From: Thalassobacillus cyri
GTDB taxonomy: Bacteria; Bacillota; Bacilli; Bacillales; Halobacillaceae
Assembly (NCBI RefSeq): GCF_900107755.1
Contig: NZ_FNQR01000023.1
Coordinates: forward strand, 1 to 64,000
Direction: 5' to 3'
DNA length: 64,000 nt
Below the pieces are notes generated by a model. It had not been told where the DNA came from. It searched no databases and saw nothing but the letters and a program-made list of their open reading frames with translations. A program made the position numbers and the translations under genes. Every line of letters begins with the position of its first letter. Within the stretch, counting starts at the first letter, position 1. Below are positions 24,537-34,029 of this stretch, piece by piece.

Positions 24537-26459
24537 ATGAAGCGCGTATCACTCGTAACAGTCAGAAAACGGTTGATCACTGTTTTTATTTTGGCAGCAG
24601 TTATATTTTTAATCATTATAACCAGGCTTGGTTATGTCCAATTTGTGCTGGGAGATTTTCTTGTTTCCGATGCGGAAGAATCATGGAGCAGAGACATTAC
24701 CTTTGAACCAGAGCGAGGAAAAATCCTGGACACGGAAGGGGAGGTATTGGTTGGTAATGTATCCGCCCCTACCGTGATGGTCGTGCCAAGGCAGATAAAA
24801 GAACCGAAAAAAGCAGCTCAGGAGTTGGCAAGGATTTTGGACATGCCATTGGAAAAAGCTTACCAGCATGTCACGAAAAATATTTCAATTGAAAGAATCC
24901 ATCCAGAAGGACGAAAAATCTCAGAGGAACAAGCAAAAGCAATACAAGGGTTACGGATGGAAGGAATTTATGTCGCACAGGATTCGAAGCGCTACTATCC
25001 AAACGGAGAGTTTCTTTCTCATGTGCTTGGCTTCACAGGCATCGATAATCAAGGTTTAATGGGGCTTGAAGCTTATTATGATGAACAATTAAGCGGGAAT
25101 CCAGGCTACTTATCTTTTTATTCGGATGCGAAGGGAAAACGTATGCCAAACAAAGCGGATGTTTACGAAGCGCCTAAAGATGGAATGGACTTACAACTAA
25201 CCATCGACCAACGCGTCCAGACGATAATGGAACGTGAACTGGATATCGCTGTCTCCAAATATGAGCCGGACGGCGCCGTGGCAATTGCAGTCGATCCGAA
25301 AACCGGCCGTGTGCTTGGAATGTCATCCAGACCTAATTTTCACCCGGAAAATTACCAGGATGTAGACCCTGCCGTGTACAATCGAAATTTACCGGTATGG
25401 AGTACATATGAGCCTGGTTCCACATTTAAGATAATCACACTGGCAGCTGCACTGGAAGAAAACCTCGTCGATCTGCATGAAGATCGCTATCACGATTCTG
25501 GTTCGATCAATGTGGATGGAGCAAAGATAAGGTGTTGGAAAAAAGGAGGGCATGGCGATCAAACTTATTTGGAAGTCGTCCAAAACTCCTGCAACCCCGG
25601 TTTTGTGACCTTGGGACAAAAGCTTGGCAAAGAAAAATTATTCAACTACATCGATAATTTCGGGTTTGGTGAAAAAACAGGAATAGATTTGCAAGGAGAA
25701 GGGAAAGGAATATTGTTTAAACCGGAAAATGTCGGTCCGGTCGAACTTGCGACAACAGCCTTTGGCCAAGGGGTCTCCGTCACCCCTATCCAGCAAGTGA
25801 TGGCAGTGGCTGCTGCTGTAAACGGTGGATACTTATATGAACCTTATATCCAGGAAGCCTGGAGGGATCCGGTGACAGGGGACATTGTTAAAAAAAATGA
25901 ACCCAAAATGAAAGAAAGAATTATTTCTGAAGAAACATCTAACGAAGTCAGTAAAGCACTCGAGAGCGTCGTCGCTAAAGGATCTGGAAGAGGAGCCTAT
26001 GTCGAAGGATACCGTGTCGGTGGTAAGACAGGTACCGCTCAGAAGGTAGGCAAAGACGGGAAATATATGAGTAACAATCATATCGTTTCGTTTATTGGAT
26101 TTGCCCCTGCTGATGATCCCCAACTTGTCGTTTATTTAGCAGTGGATAATCCTAAGAACACCATCCAATTCGGTGGTGTAGTAGCTGCTCCCCTTGTTGG
26201 CAACATCATGGAAGACAGCCTGCGGGCGCTTGGTGTAGAGCAAAGAGATGGCGGTCTGGAGAAAGAGTACAAATGGCCGGATCAGCCGATGGTGGAAATG
26301 CCTGATTTAGTCGGGCTGGAGAAGGATGAACTCGAAACTTATCTTATCGATCTCAATGTAGAAGTAAGTGGAGAAGGAGATAAGGTTATTGAACAAGCGC
26401 CCGAGCCTGGCGTAAAGTTAGAAATGGGCTCGTCTGTACGTGTATACTTAGGAAAGTGA
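24537..26459 (+). CDS. spoVD: Stage V sporulation protein D (SpoVD), sporulation-specific PBP
   Basis: A 640-residue class B PBP that makes spore cortex with the SEDS protein SpoVE, also encoded here. One membrane span (about residues 14-32), a dimerisation domain, then the transpeptidase domain with Ser295 in STFK, the SCN motif near residue 352 and KTG at 497-499. It ends in a single PASTA domain (about 580-640, MPDLVGLEKDELETYL). Compared with pbpB it is shorter, with one PASTA domain instead of two, as in B. subtilis. AAAGGAG precedes the ATG. Confidence 0.95.
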   Translation: MKRVSLVTVRKRLITVFILAAVIFLIIITRLGYVQFVLGDFLVSDAEESWSRDITFEPERGKILDTEGEVLVGNVSAPTVMVVPRQIKEPKKAAQELARILDMPLEKAYQHVTKNISIERIHPEGRKISEEQAKAIQGLRMEGIYVAQDSKRYYPNGEFLSHVLGFTGIDNQGLMGLEAYYDEQLSGNPGYLSFYSDAKGKRMPNKADVYEAPKDGMDLQLTIDQRVQTIMERELDIAVSKYEPDGAVAIAVDPKTGRVLGMSSRPNFHPENYQDVDPAVYNRNLPVWSTYEPGSTFKIITLAAALEENLVDLHEDRYHDSGSINVDGAKIRCWKKGGHGDQTYLEVVQNSCNPGFVTLGQKLGKEKLFNYIDNFGFGEKTGIDLQGEGKGILFKPENVGPVELATTAFGQGVSVTPIQQVMAVAAAVNGGYLYEPYIQEAWRDPVTGDIVKKNEPKMKERIISEETSNEVSKALESVVAKGSGRGAYVEGYRVGGKTGTAQKVGKDGKYMSNNHIVSFIGFAPADDPQLVVYLAVDNPKNTIQFGGVVAAPLVGNIMEDSLRALGVEQRDGGLEKEYKWPDQPMVEMPDLVGLEKDELETYLIDLNVEVSGEGDKVIEQAPEPGVKLEMGSSVRVYLGK

Positions 26460-26463
26460 TTTT

Positions 26464-26562
26464 TACCTTTTAAGAAAATTTACCTTTATAAAACGATGGA
26501 AGTATAGGAAAAAGCAAGTCTTTCACCATAAGGACTTGGCGACAAGTCAACTTTTCCTAATT
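26464..26562 (+). repeat. Multi-hairpin repeat family 2, copy 4
   Basis: Begins 5 bases after the spoVD stop. TACCTTTTAAG ... GGAAGTATAGGAAAAAGC, then GGACTTG-GCGA-CAAGTC with a perfect stem and GNRA-type loop, then CTTTTCCTAAT, which pairs with GTATAGGAAAAAG. Compensating changes relative to copy 3 (GGAAAAAG with CTTTTCC here, against AGAAAAAC with GTTTTTCT) favour a conserved fold. Confidence 0.78.
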
Positions 26563-26642
26563 AATTTTTTTTCTGTCATCGTGAGATGAAGAAACTTTTG
26601 CTATAATAGATGAGAATGTGTTTACAGTTAGGATGATAGAAG

Positions 26643-28118
26643 ATGAAGCTACCAGAATTATTGAGACATATACCATATTTTCAAACAAATAAACCATTGA
26701 AGGATATCGAAGTTAACGGGGTGGAGATGGACTCCCGGAATGTAAAGGAAGGGGACCTGTTCATCTGTCTCCCCGGGGAACATTTCGATGGCCATGACTT
26801 TGCTCAGCAGGCGGTGCAGCAGGGAGCAGCTGCGCTTATCTGCGAACGTCCGCTGGAGGTTTCTATCCCGTATATTGTTGTACCGGACACGAACAGGGCC
26901 ATGGGCAGCATAGCCAACACGTTTTATCACTACCCTACCACTTCCATGCAATTGATTGGGATTACCGGTACGAATGGTAAAACGTCCATCAGTTATCTGC
27001 TTGATGAAATCTTTCAAATGAACAGACATCAAACCGGCTTGATCGGCACGATCCAAATGAAAATAAACGAGTCGGTGTATCCTGTGAAGAATACGACACC
27101 AGACTCTTTGTTTTTGCAAAAAAGTTTCCATGAGATGAAGGAAAGGAACGTAGACACTGCGGTTATGGAGGTGTCTTCTCATGCTTTGGATAAAGGCCGT
27201 GTGCATGGTTGTGATTTTGATGTAGCTGTTTTTACAAACCTGAGTCAGGACCATTTGGATTATCACGGGAATATGGATGAGTACCTCCATGCTAAATCGC
27301 TGTTGTTCGCTCAATTGGGCAATACCTTTAACCCGGAGAAACCGAAGTTTGCCGTCATCAATGAGGACGATCCTGCAGCTGACGTCATGAAACGAAGTAC
27401 TGCCCAGCCGGTTCTTAGTTATGGCATACAAAAAGAAGCAGCAATCATGGCTGATAATCTTCAATTACATGAAAAGGGCACGACCTTTACATTGACCACT
27501 CCCGAAGGCGAGGTCACCATCAACAGTAGCCTGATGGGGAAATTTAATGTTTACAATATGCTGGCGGCGGCGGGGGCAGCTATCGCATCCGGGGTGAAAC
27601 TGGATGTGATTAAGCAAGCGTTGGAAGCCACTAAGGGTGTACGCGGACGATTTGAGCCTGTGGAGGAAGGGCAGCCTTTCGGTGTCGTCATTGATTATGC
27701 CCACACACCCGACTCCCTTCATAATGTCTTGCAGACGATGCAGGAGTTCTGTCGGGGCAAAGTCAGGGTAGTGGTTGGCTGCGGCGGAGACCGTGACCGT
27801 ACGAAGCGCCCGTTAATGGCTGATGTAGCGATGGAGTTCGGTGACCATGCCATATTCACTTCGGATAACCCAAGAACAGAGCCTCCAGAACAGATCCTCG
27901 ATGATATGGTTGAGCATCTGGAAGCGGGAGGATATGAAAGAATCGTGGACCGTAAGGAAGCGATTCGATTTGCCGTGGAAAAAGCACAGCCTGGGGATAT
28001 GATTTTAATCGCCGGTAAAGGACATGAGACCTATCAGGACATTAACGGCAAACGATACGAATTTGATGATCGTGAAGTAGCACGTGAACTTTTAAAGCAG
28101 CTAAAGGAGAGTAAATGA
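26643..28118 (+). CDS. murE: UDP-MurNAc-L-Ala-D-Glu : meso-DAP ligase
   Basis: A 491-residue Mur ligase that adds meso-diaminopimelate, as third stem residue, to the cytoplasmic peptidoglycan precursor with ATP. The P-loop is GITGTNGKTS near residue 107, the central domain carries NLSQDHLDYHG, and the specificity motif DNPR is at residues 408-411, which in this family signals meso-DAP rather than lysine. Length is typical. The 3' end overlaps murF (ATGA). Confidence 0.95.
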   Translation: MKLPELLRHIPYFQTNKPLKDIEVNGVEMDSRNVKEGDLFICLPGEHFDGHDFAQQAVQQGAAALICERPLEVSIPYIVVPDTNRAMGSIANTFYHYPTTSMQLIGITGTNGKTSISYLLDEIFQMNRHQTGLIGTIQMKINESVYPVKNTTPDSLFLQKSFHEMKERNVDTAVMEVSSHALDKGRVHGCDFDVAVFTNLSQDHLDYHGNMDEYLHAKSLLFAQLGNTFNPEKPKFAVINEDDPAADVMKRSTAQPVLSYGIQKEAAIMADNLQLHEKGTTFTLTTPEGEVTINSSLMGKFNVYNMLAAAGAAIASGVKLDVIKQALEATKGVRGRFEPVEEGQPFGVVIDYAHTPDSLHNVLQTMQEFCRGKVRVVVGCGGDRDRTKRPLMADVAMEFGDHAIFTSDNPRTEPPEQILDDMVEHLEAGGYERIVDRKEAIRFAVEKAQPGDMILIAGKGHETYQDINGKRYEFDDREVARELLKQLKESK

Positions 28119-29479
28119 TGTTATTTGCTGTAAACGAATTGAATGATTTATTCCCGGAGTCCAAAGGGGCAGTAAATGATCGTATTCCATTGCGTCACGT
28201 GATGACGGATTCGAGAAAAGATCTGAAGCAGAGCATTTTCGTTCCAATCGTCGGCGAAAACTTCGATGCCCACGAGTTCCTCAAACAAGCGATTGAAAAT
28301 GGTGCTGTCGCATCGATATGGCAAAAAAACAGGGAAGTGCCTCGGTATGTACCGACGGATTTCCCGTTATTTTTTGTCGACGATACATTGGCTGCTTTGC
28401 AGGCGATGGCGGTACTCTATTTAGAAAAAGTCAATCCGATTGTTATTGGTGTGACCGGCTCAAATGGAAAAACGACTACGAAAGATTTAACGGCAGCAGT
28501 CATAGGCACAAAATACCGCACCCATAAGACAGCTGGGAATTTCAATAATCACATTGGTTTGCCATTGACTATTTTTGCTATGCCAGAACAGACAGAAGTG
28601 GCTGTCCTGGAAATGGGCATGAGCCAGGCTGGGGAAATCGAAGTGTTGAGCCATTTAGCAAAGCCGGATTATGCGATCATAACGAATATCGGCGAATCTC
28701 ATATTGAATATTTAGGAAGCCGAGAGGGGATTGCTAAGGCGAAGCTGGAAATAAAAGCAGGGCTTAAGAATGAAGGGGCCTTGATTTTTGACGGCGACGA
28801 ACCTTTACTTGCAGAAGAATTAAAGAATGCGAATAATTGGGGGTGCGGGGTGGAGCCACAGAACCGTTCCCGTATCGAAAACCTTGAATTGACGGATCAA
28901 AACAGCCGTTTTTCTATTGCTGGCATCAACTATGAATTACCGCTTGCCGGGAAGCATAATGTTAAAAATGCAAGCTTTGTCATTACCCTTGCTCGTCTTT
29001 TGGATATTTCACCAGTACAGATTCAAGAAGGATTGAACGAAATAGAAGTTACAGGCATGCGGTTCGAAAGACTGAAAGGCAAGCATGGGTCCCTGATCAT
29101 TAATGATGCGTACAACGCTTCTCCCACCTCGATGAAAGCTGTCATCGAAGTCATCAAGGAAATGAAAGAAAAGACCCACAAAGTGCTTGTTCTTGGTGAT
29201 ATTTACGAGCTTGGCAAACACGCGAAACAAATGCACCGGTCTGTGGCAGAAGTGATTGATGACACGATCGCGGCTGTATTTACGTATGGAGAAGATGCTA
29301 ATCAGATCAGTGTAGCCGCTAAAGAAAAAAATCCTACTATAAAAACAGACCATTTCACCGATAAGCGGAAACTGCAGCAAATGGTCGAAAAAGAACTGGG
29401 TGAGGAAACAGTCATTCTGGTGAAAGCATCCCGAGGTGTGGAACTGGAAACGATCATCGATCCCTTGATAGAAAAGTAA
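28115..29479 (+). CDS. murF: UDP-MurNAc-tripeptide : D-Ala-D-Ala ligase
   Basis: A 454-residue Mur ligase that completes the pentapeptide precursor by adding D-Ala-D-Ala. Seen are the P-loop [14 protein letters not shown] (about residues 107-120), NFNNHIGLPLTIF, EMGMSQAGEIEVLS and the substrate loop NDAYNASPTSMKA. In B. subtilis murF is outside the dcw cluster (beside ddl), so its position between murE and mraY, normal in many other bacteria, is a difference. AAGGAG precedes overlapping ATGs at 28115 and 28118. Confidence 0.95.
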   Translation: MMLFAVNELNDLFPESKGAVNDRIPLRHVMTDSRKDLKQSIFVPIVGENFDAHEFLKQAIENGAVASIWQKNREVPRYVPTDFPLFFVDDTLAALQAMAVLYLEKVNPIVIGVTGSNGKTTTKDLTAAVIGTKYRTHKTAGNFNNHIGLPLTIFAMPEQTEVAVLEMGMSQAGEIEVLSHLAKPDYAIITNIGESHIEYLGSREGIAKAKLEIKAGLKNEGALIFDGDEPLLAEELKNANNWGCGVEPQNRSRIENLELTDQNSRFSIAGINYELPLAGKHNVKNASFVITLARLLDISPVQIQEGLNEIEVTGMRFERLKGKHGSLIINDAYNASPTSMKAVIEVIKEMKEKTHKVLVLGDIYELGKHAKQMHRSVAEVIDDTIAAVFTYGEDANQISVAAKEKNPTIKTDHFTDKRKLQQMVEKELGEETVILVKASRGVELETIIDPLIEK

Positions 29480-29512
29480 CGGACGGGAACTGTCGTAAAG
29501 GAGGAACAACAA

Positions 29513-30499
29513 ATGAACGATTATGTACTATTAATCACCATAGCAGTCGCATTTTTAATCACCGTCCTGATCTCACCGGTATTCATCCCTTTTCTTCGCA
29601 GATTGAAATTTGGTCAGAGTATTCGGGAAGAAGGACCAGAAAGCCATCAAAAAAAATCCGGAACACCTACCATGGGAGGATTGATGGTATTATTCTCTGT
29701 CAGTATCACAACCTTGATCATGGCAGCAAAATTCAATCCCAACCCGATGAGTTTTGAAGTCTTTTTACTTTTATTCGTATTGATCGGGTATGGATTGATT
29801 GGCTTTTTAGATGACTTTATCAAAGTCGTCATGAAACGGAACCTTGGCTTGACATCCAAGCAGAAACTACTGGCACAATTCGTCATTGCTGTGGTCGTTT
29901 ACATGATTCTAAGGCAGCATAACTTTCCGACTTACATAGGTGTTCCGGCTACTGATATTCAGTTGGACCTAGGACTGCTTTACCCGGTATTGATCCTCGT
30001 CATGCTGGTAGGTGCGTCAAATGCTGTCAACCTGACAGATGGTCTCGACGGGCTGCTCGCAGGAACGGCGGCTTTAGCTTTCGGTGCTTTTGCCATTCTT
30101 GCATGGACGGGGAATCCGCAATTTGAAATCACGATTTTTTCATTGGCTATTGTCGGTGCTTTGCTAGGATTTTTGGTATTTAATGCACATCCTGCTAAAG
30201 TATTCATGGGAGACACCGGTTCACTGGCATTGGGTGGAGCGATCGCTATCGTAGCTATTCTTACAAAACTGGAAATATTACTTGTCATTATCGGTGGCGT
30301 GTTTGTTATCGAAACCTTATCTGTCATCATTCAAGTCATATCTTTTAAAACTACAGGCAAGCGGGTATTCCGTATGAGTCCGCTTCATCACCATTATGAG
30401 TTGAAAGGCTGGTCGGAATGGCGTGTTGTGACGTCTTTTTGGCTTCTCGGCCTTGTGTTCGCAATGCTAGGAATCTATATTGAGGTGTGGTTAGGTTGA
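29513..30499 (+). CDS. mraY: Phospho-N-acetylmuramoyl-pentapeptide transferase MraY
   Basis: A 328-residue polytopic membrane enzyme (about ten spans) that moves phospho-MurNAc-pentapeptide from UDP onto undecaprenyl phosphate to make lipid I. Signatures are [12 protein letters not shown] (about residues 45-56), FLDDFIKVV with the Asp pair, [12 protein letters not shown], and the cytoplasmic histidine-rich loop [24 protein letters not shown] precedes the ATG. The stop overlaps the TTG start of murD. Confidence 0.96.
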   Translation: MNDYVLLITIAVAFLITVLISPVFIPFLRRLKFGQSIREEGPESHQKKSGTPTMGGLMVLFSVSITTLIMAAKFNPNPMSFEVFLLLFVLIGYGLIGFLDDFIKVVMKRNLGLTSKQKLLAQFVIAVVVYMILRQHNFPTYIGVPATDIQLDLGLLYPVLILVMLVGASNAVNLTDGLDGLLAGTAALAFGAFAILAWTGNPQFEITIFSLAIVGALLGFLVFNAHPAKVFMGDTGSLALGGAIAIVAILTKLEILLVIIGGVFVIETLSVIIQVISFKTTGKRVFRMSPLHHHYELKGWSEWRVVTSFWLLGLVFAMLGIYIEVWLG

Positions 30500-31845
30500 A
30501 ACGACTAGAAGACTTTACGTATCATCATGCACTAATTTTAGGACTCGCTAAAAGTGGAACAGCTGCTGCTAAGCTGTTATTGGATAGCGGTATTTCTGTC
30601 CGTATCAATGATTATAAAGCTAACCCGGAGGATCCGGTCGTCCAGGACCTAAAAGAGGCTGGAGCCGAAATCATTCTTGGCGGCCATCCTGTTTCAGCCC
30701 TGGATGGAATCGATGTCATGATCAAAAATCCTGGCATTCCATATGACAACAGCCTGGTAGCTGAAGCGGAGGTCCGCGGCCTGCCGATCATCACGGAAGT
30801 AGAACTTGCCGGTATCCTTCATAAAGGACCGATGATTGGGATTACGGGTTCCAATGGAAAAACCACTACAACTACCCTGACCCATGAAATATTATTGAAA
30901 AGCGGCAAGCAGTCAAGCATCGCTGGTAATATCGGAGAAGTGTCTTGTGAAGTAGCCAGGCGGACGAATGACCAAGACACGTTGGTTATTGAGTTGTCGT
31001 CTTTCCAATTAATGGGCATTGAGCGTTTCCGTCCTACTGTTGCCGTATTATTGAATATTTATGAAGCCCACCTGGATTATCATAAAACATTAGAGAACTA
31101 TCGGCAGGCGAAAGCGCAAATTTTCAAAAACCAGTCCGAGGAAGATTTTCTTGTCTTTAATATCGATGATCCGACGATTGCTAAGTTTATAGGCGAAGCA
31201 AATGCACAGCTCGTCCCTTTTTCTACCATGCAGAAACTTGATAAGGGCGCGTATGCAGATGAAGAATATATCTATTACAATGGCGAGCCAATCATCAAAC
31301 GGGACGAGGTTGTGCTGGTAGGGGAACATAATATGGAAAATATTTTGGCAGCAGTAGCTGCTGCTAAACTGAATGGTGCCACCAATGAAGGAATAATAAA
31401 CGTGTTGACAAGCTTTAAAGGTGTTCCGCACCGTTTAGAGTTTGTAGACAATATTGAAGACAGACTGTTCTATAACGATTCGAAAGCTACGAATATTCTC
31501 GCTACCTCGAAAGCGTTAAGCTCTTTCAAACAGCCTGTGATTCTTTTGGCAGGCGGCCTTGACCGTGGAAATGATTTTGATGAATTGGTTCCTTTTTTAG
31601 ATCATGTCAAAGCGATGGTCGTGTTTGGCGAAACAGCCGGTAAAATGCAGCAGGCTGGTGAACAGGCTGGTATAACTGCAATTAAAAAAGTCGATAATGT
31701 GGAACAAGCAGCACAGGCAGCATATGAACTATCTGAAAATAAGGACGTCATCCTCTTGTCTCCAGCTTGCGCAAGCTGGGATCAGTACCGTACTTTTGAA
31801 GAAAGAGGGAATATGTATGTCCAAGCTGTGCATAAGCTGAAGTAG
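30496..31845 (+). CDS. murD: UDP-MurNAc-L-Ala : D-glutamate ligase
   Basis: A 449-residue Mur ligase adding D-glutamate as second stem residue. N-terminal Rossmann-like UDP site [15 protein letters not shown]-loop [13 protein letters not shown] (about residues 114-126), [11 protein letters not shown] and the C-terminal [18 protein letters not shown]. The most natural start is TTG 30496, overlapping the mraY stop, with GAGGTG 9 bases upstream; a GTG at 30487 would lie on that site. A weak hairpin with GGGGCTT/AAGCCCC follows the stop but lacks a good T run. Confidence 0.94.
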   Translation: MKRLEDFTYHHALILGLAKSGTAAAKLLLDSGISVRINDYKANPEDPVVQDLKEAGAEIILGGHPVSALDGIDVMIKNPGIPYDNSLVAEAEVRGLPIITEVELAGILHKGPMIGITGSNGKTTTTTLTHEILLKSGKQSSIAGNIGEVSCEVARRTNDQDTLVIELSSFQLMGIERFRPTVAVLLNIYEAHLDYHKTLENYRQAKAQIFKNQSEEDFLVFNIDDPTIAKFIGEANAQLVPFSTMQKLDKGAYADEEYIYYNGEPIIKRDEVVLVGEHNMENILAAVAAAKLNGATNEGIINVLTSFKGVPHRLEFVDNIEDRLFYNDSKATNILATSKALSSFKQPVILLAGGLDRGNDFDELVPFLDHVKAMVVFGETAGKMQQAGEQAGITAIKKVDNVEQAAQAAYELSENKDVILLSPACASWDQYRTFEERGNMYVQAVHKLK

Positions 31846-31905
31846 GGGCTTGTTCCGCAGTAAAAGCCCCATTTTCCAATTTTAGTTGGAGGAGGGGTTT
31901 TTTCA

Positions 31906-33015
31906 TTGCATAAGACTAGCAATCCCAAAACAATGCCGGATATCCTATTGATGGTTGGAATCCTGTCTTTGCTGACGATAGGAGTCATCATGGTATACAG
32001 TTCATCCAGTATATGGGCGAGCTATAAATTCAACGATTCATTTTTCTTTGCGAAACGTCAGATTTTATTCGCAGGTGTCGGGGTCCTGGCGATGTTTTTT
32101 ATTGCAAGGATACCGTATTTATTCTGGAGGACCCATGCAAAAAAGCTCTTAATCATCTGTTTTGTTTTTTTAATAGCGGTACTGATACCCGGAGTCGGTA
32201 TGGTCAGAGGAGGAGCGCAAAGCTGGATTGGTGTCGGAGCCTTCAGTATCCAGCCGTCTGAATTCATGAAACTCGGTTTGATTATATTTTTGGCTAAGTT
32301 CTTATCAGAACGGCAAAAATATATTACCTCTTTTCAGCAAGGTTTTTTGCCTGCCTTGAGTCTGGTAATGGTGGCATTTGCACTGATTATGCTACAGCCG
32401 GATTTAGGAACCGGGGTCGTACTGGTAGGCACTTGCATGCTGATGATTTTCGTGGCAGGCGCCAGGTGGGCACATTTCATCGGGTTAGGCTTGCTTGGTC
32501 TGGCTGGTTTTGTCGCTTTGATTGCGTCTGCTCCTTACCGGATCAAGCGAATAACCGCTTTTCTGAATCCCTGGGAAGATCCACTGGGCAGTGGCTTTCA
32601 AATCATTCAATCTTTATATGCGATTGGTCCTGGCGGTTTAATGGGGCTTGGGCTTGGCCAAAGCCTGCAGAAATTCTTTTACCTTCCTGAACCTCAGACA
32701 GATTTCATATTTGCTATTTTAGCGGAAGAATTAGGGTTCCTCGGAGGTGCATTTGTCCTGCTGTTATTTCTGCTTATTCTGTGGAGAGGAATAAGGGTAG
32801 CCCTTTATGCCCCCGATTTATATGGAAGCCTGCTTGCGCTCGGCATCATCGGCATGATATCAATCCAGGTGATGATCAATATCAGTGTTGTGACAGGTCT
32901 CATCCCCGTCACGGGTATCACGCTTCCGTTTTTAAGCTATGGCGGTTCGTCCTTGACCTTAACGCTATGTTCTGTAGGTATCCTGCTAAGCGTCAGCAGA
33001 TACTCGAAACTTTAA
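31906..33015 (+). CDS. spoVE: Stage V sporulation protein E (SpoVE), SEDS glycosyltransferase
   Basis: A 369-residue SEDS-family membrane protein with about ten spans, polymerising lipid II into cortex peptidoglycan together with SpoVD. Family motifs are ARIPYLFWR, SWIGVGAFSIQPSEFMKLG, MLQPDLGT, and near the end TGITLPFLSYGGSSL. It is called SpoVE and not FtsW from its position after murD, as in B. subtilis, and from spoVD nearby; sequence alone separates these paralogues poorly. Start is TTG 31906 behind GGAGGAGGGG. The next gene is 1 kb away. Confidence 0.85.
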   Translation: MHKTSNPKTMPDILLMVGILSLLTIGVIMVYSSSSIWASYKFNDSFFFAKRQILFAGVGVLAMFFIARIPYLFWRTHAKKLLIICFVFLIAVLIPGVGMVRGGAQSWIGVGAFSIQPSEFMKLGLIIFLAKFLSERQKYITSFQQGFLPALSLVMVAFALIMLQPDLGTGVVLVGTCMLMIFVAGARWAHFIGLGLLGLAGFVALIASAPYRIKRITAFLNPWEDPLGSGFQIIQSLYAIGPGGLMGLGLGQSLQKFFYLPEPQTDFIFAILAEELGFLGGAFVLLLFLLILWRGIRVALYAPDLYGSLLALGIIGMISIQVMINISVVTGLIPVTGITLPFLSYGGSSLTLTLCSVGILLSVSRYSKL

Positions 33016-33084
33016 TCTTACTCTTAAAACAATCGATTTAATCTAGAAAAATGTAGGTTTGCAATTATTTCTTTAAGTATTGGT

Positions 33085-33272
33085 GATCCGTAGAAATAGT
33101 TAATAGCCTTTGGCTGATCCGTTATTGAGGTGAGGAGTAGGTGGTTGTGGAAATAGCTCGCTTTCCGTGGACGTACGGTGAGCTTCCTCAGGCTATCGCC
33201 TTGCGGGATCTCACCAGGCACTTTAATCCCACTGGAGTCTCACCATTTCCCCAACCATTTTTCCATAAAGGA
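33085..33272 (-). repeat. Palindromic repeat family 1, copy F (first of a pair)
   Basis: Minus orientation. GGTTGTGGAAATAG and CATTTCCCCAACC form the arms; inside are GCTCGCTTTCCGTGG, ACGGTGAGCTTCCTCAGGCT and GCGGGATCTCACC. The tail and the TTTTGGYYCTRTTAAAA end seen in B, E and H are not found, so this is a core-only copy. Lies in the spoVE-divIB gap. Confidence 0.8.
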
Positions 33273-33387
33273 GACACGGGGGCGAATATACTTCCAGACG
33301 AAAACTTATGATTTTCTAAATAATAGTTGTTGGAAATCTATTTTCATGATGTGAAATCCACTCACTTAAGTTTCGTTAATGCTATTT

Positions 33388-33495
33388 AGGCTGGAAGGGC
33401 AGGGAAAACAGGGAGACTCCTGCGGGATCACAGCCCGAGGAGGCTTGGCGTCTCGCCCGCGGAAAGCTTACTGTTTTCCCTGCCCGCCCTCACTA
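33388..33495 (+). repeat. Palindromic repeat family 1, copy G (second of a pair)
   Basis: Plus orientation, 115 bases after copy F. Perfect 15-bp arms GGGCAGGGAAAACAG (33397-33411) and CTGTTTTCCCTGCCC (33471-33485) enclose GACTCCTGCGGGATC, GCCCGAGGAGGC and CCCGCGGAAAGC, the core shared with copy C. Core only, no tail. Confidence 0.85.
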
Positions 33496-34029
33496 TTTAT
33501 GGCAAACGAGTGGTATACTTTTCCCGTTGAAGTGGATTTTAATTTTATAAATCAAGAAATTTTCGTAGCAGGTAAAGAAATTTGTTAATGACAGTCAAAT
33601 TCACAGGACATAAGCCGTACTATGTGAACAGGTATAGTTTCGGCTTTTTTACGTATGGAGAGTCTTAATTACCACTAAATATGGTGAATCTTTAAAAAAT
33701 ATTAAGTTTTTAACACTAGGAGTCACAAAACTTGTTCTAACATGATAAAATGGAGGGGCAGATAAATGTTTAAATAAACTTTCAAGCGGGTACATTCAAA
33801 CGGGTTTGGGGTCAAATCAGGTAAACCAGTAGTTTACGATGCATCAACCGATAACTTCTTAGCTCGAATGACCCGATGCTTTTCTTGAAGGGTTGAAACC
33901 AGATGGGTTTGAGAAACAACGGAAGATAGTTGAAAGGTAATGTATGATAGGAACATAAGCTCAAAAAAATTTTCCTACATAATAGCTGTCTTTCATTATA
34001 TTGAACGATGTTAAGGGGAAATCACCATT
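33496..34029. other. Gene-free remainder of the spoVE-divIB gap
   Basis: This is where murG and murB stand in B. subtilis. Apart from a hairpin near 33612-33650 (AAGCCG ... CGGCTT then TTTTT, terminator-like) and a possible decayed reading frame at 33766-33940, I see nothing assignable. I cannot see any MurG or MurB fragment in the six frames. Confidence 0.6.
33766..33940 (+). pseudogene. Possible decayed small reading frame
   Basis: A GGAGGGG stands seven bases before ATG 33766, but the frame stops at codon 4 (TAA), then runs open for about 35 codons with protein-like composition (FGVKSGKPVVYDASTDNFLA) to a TGA; a shift of one frame then reads LEGLKPDGFEKQRKIVER to a stop at 33940. This could be a remnant of a lost gene, or chance. 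No family recognised. Confidence 0.25.

Noticed and set aside
26658-27464. 268-codon minus-strand open frame inside murE
   Set aside because: Long but antisense to a clear Mur ligase, Cys/His/Ile-rich shadow composition, no start signals.
31845-31880. Terminator after murD
   Set aside because: GGGGCTT/AAGCCCC hairpin is weak and followed by ATTTTCC instead of a T run; spoVE probably receives read-through.
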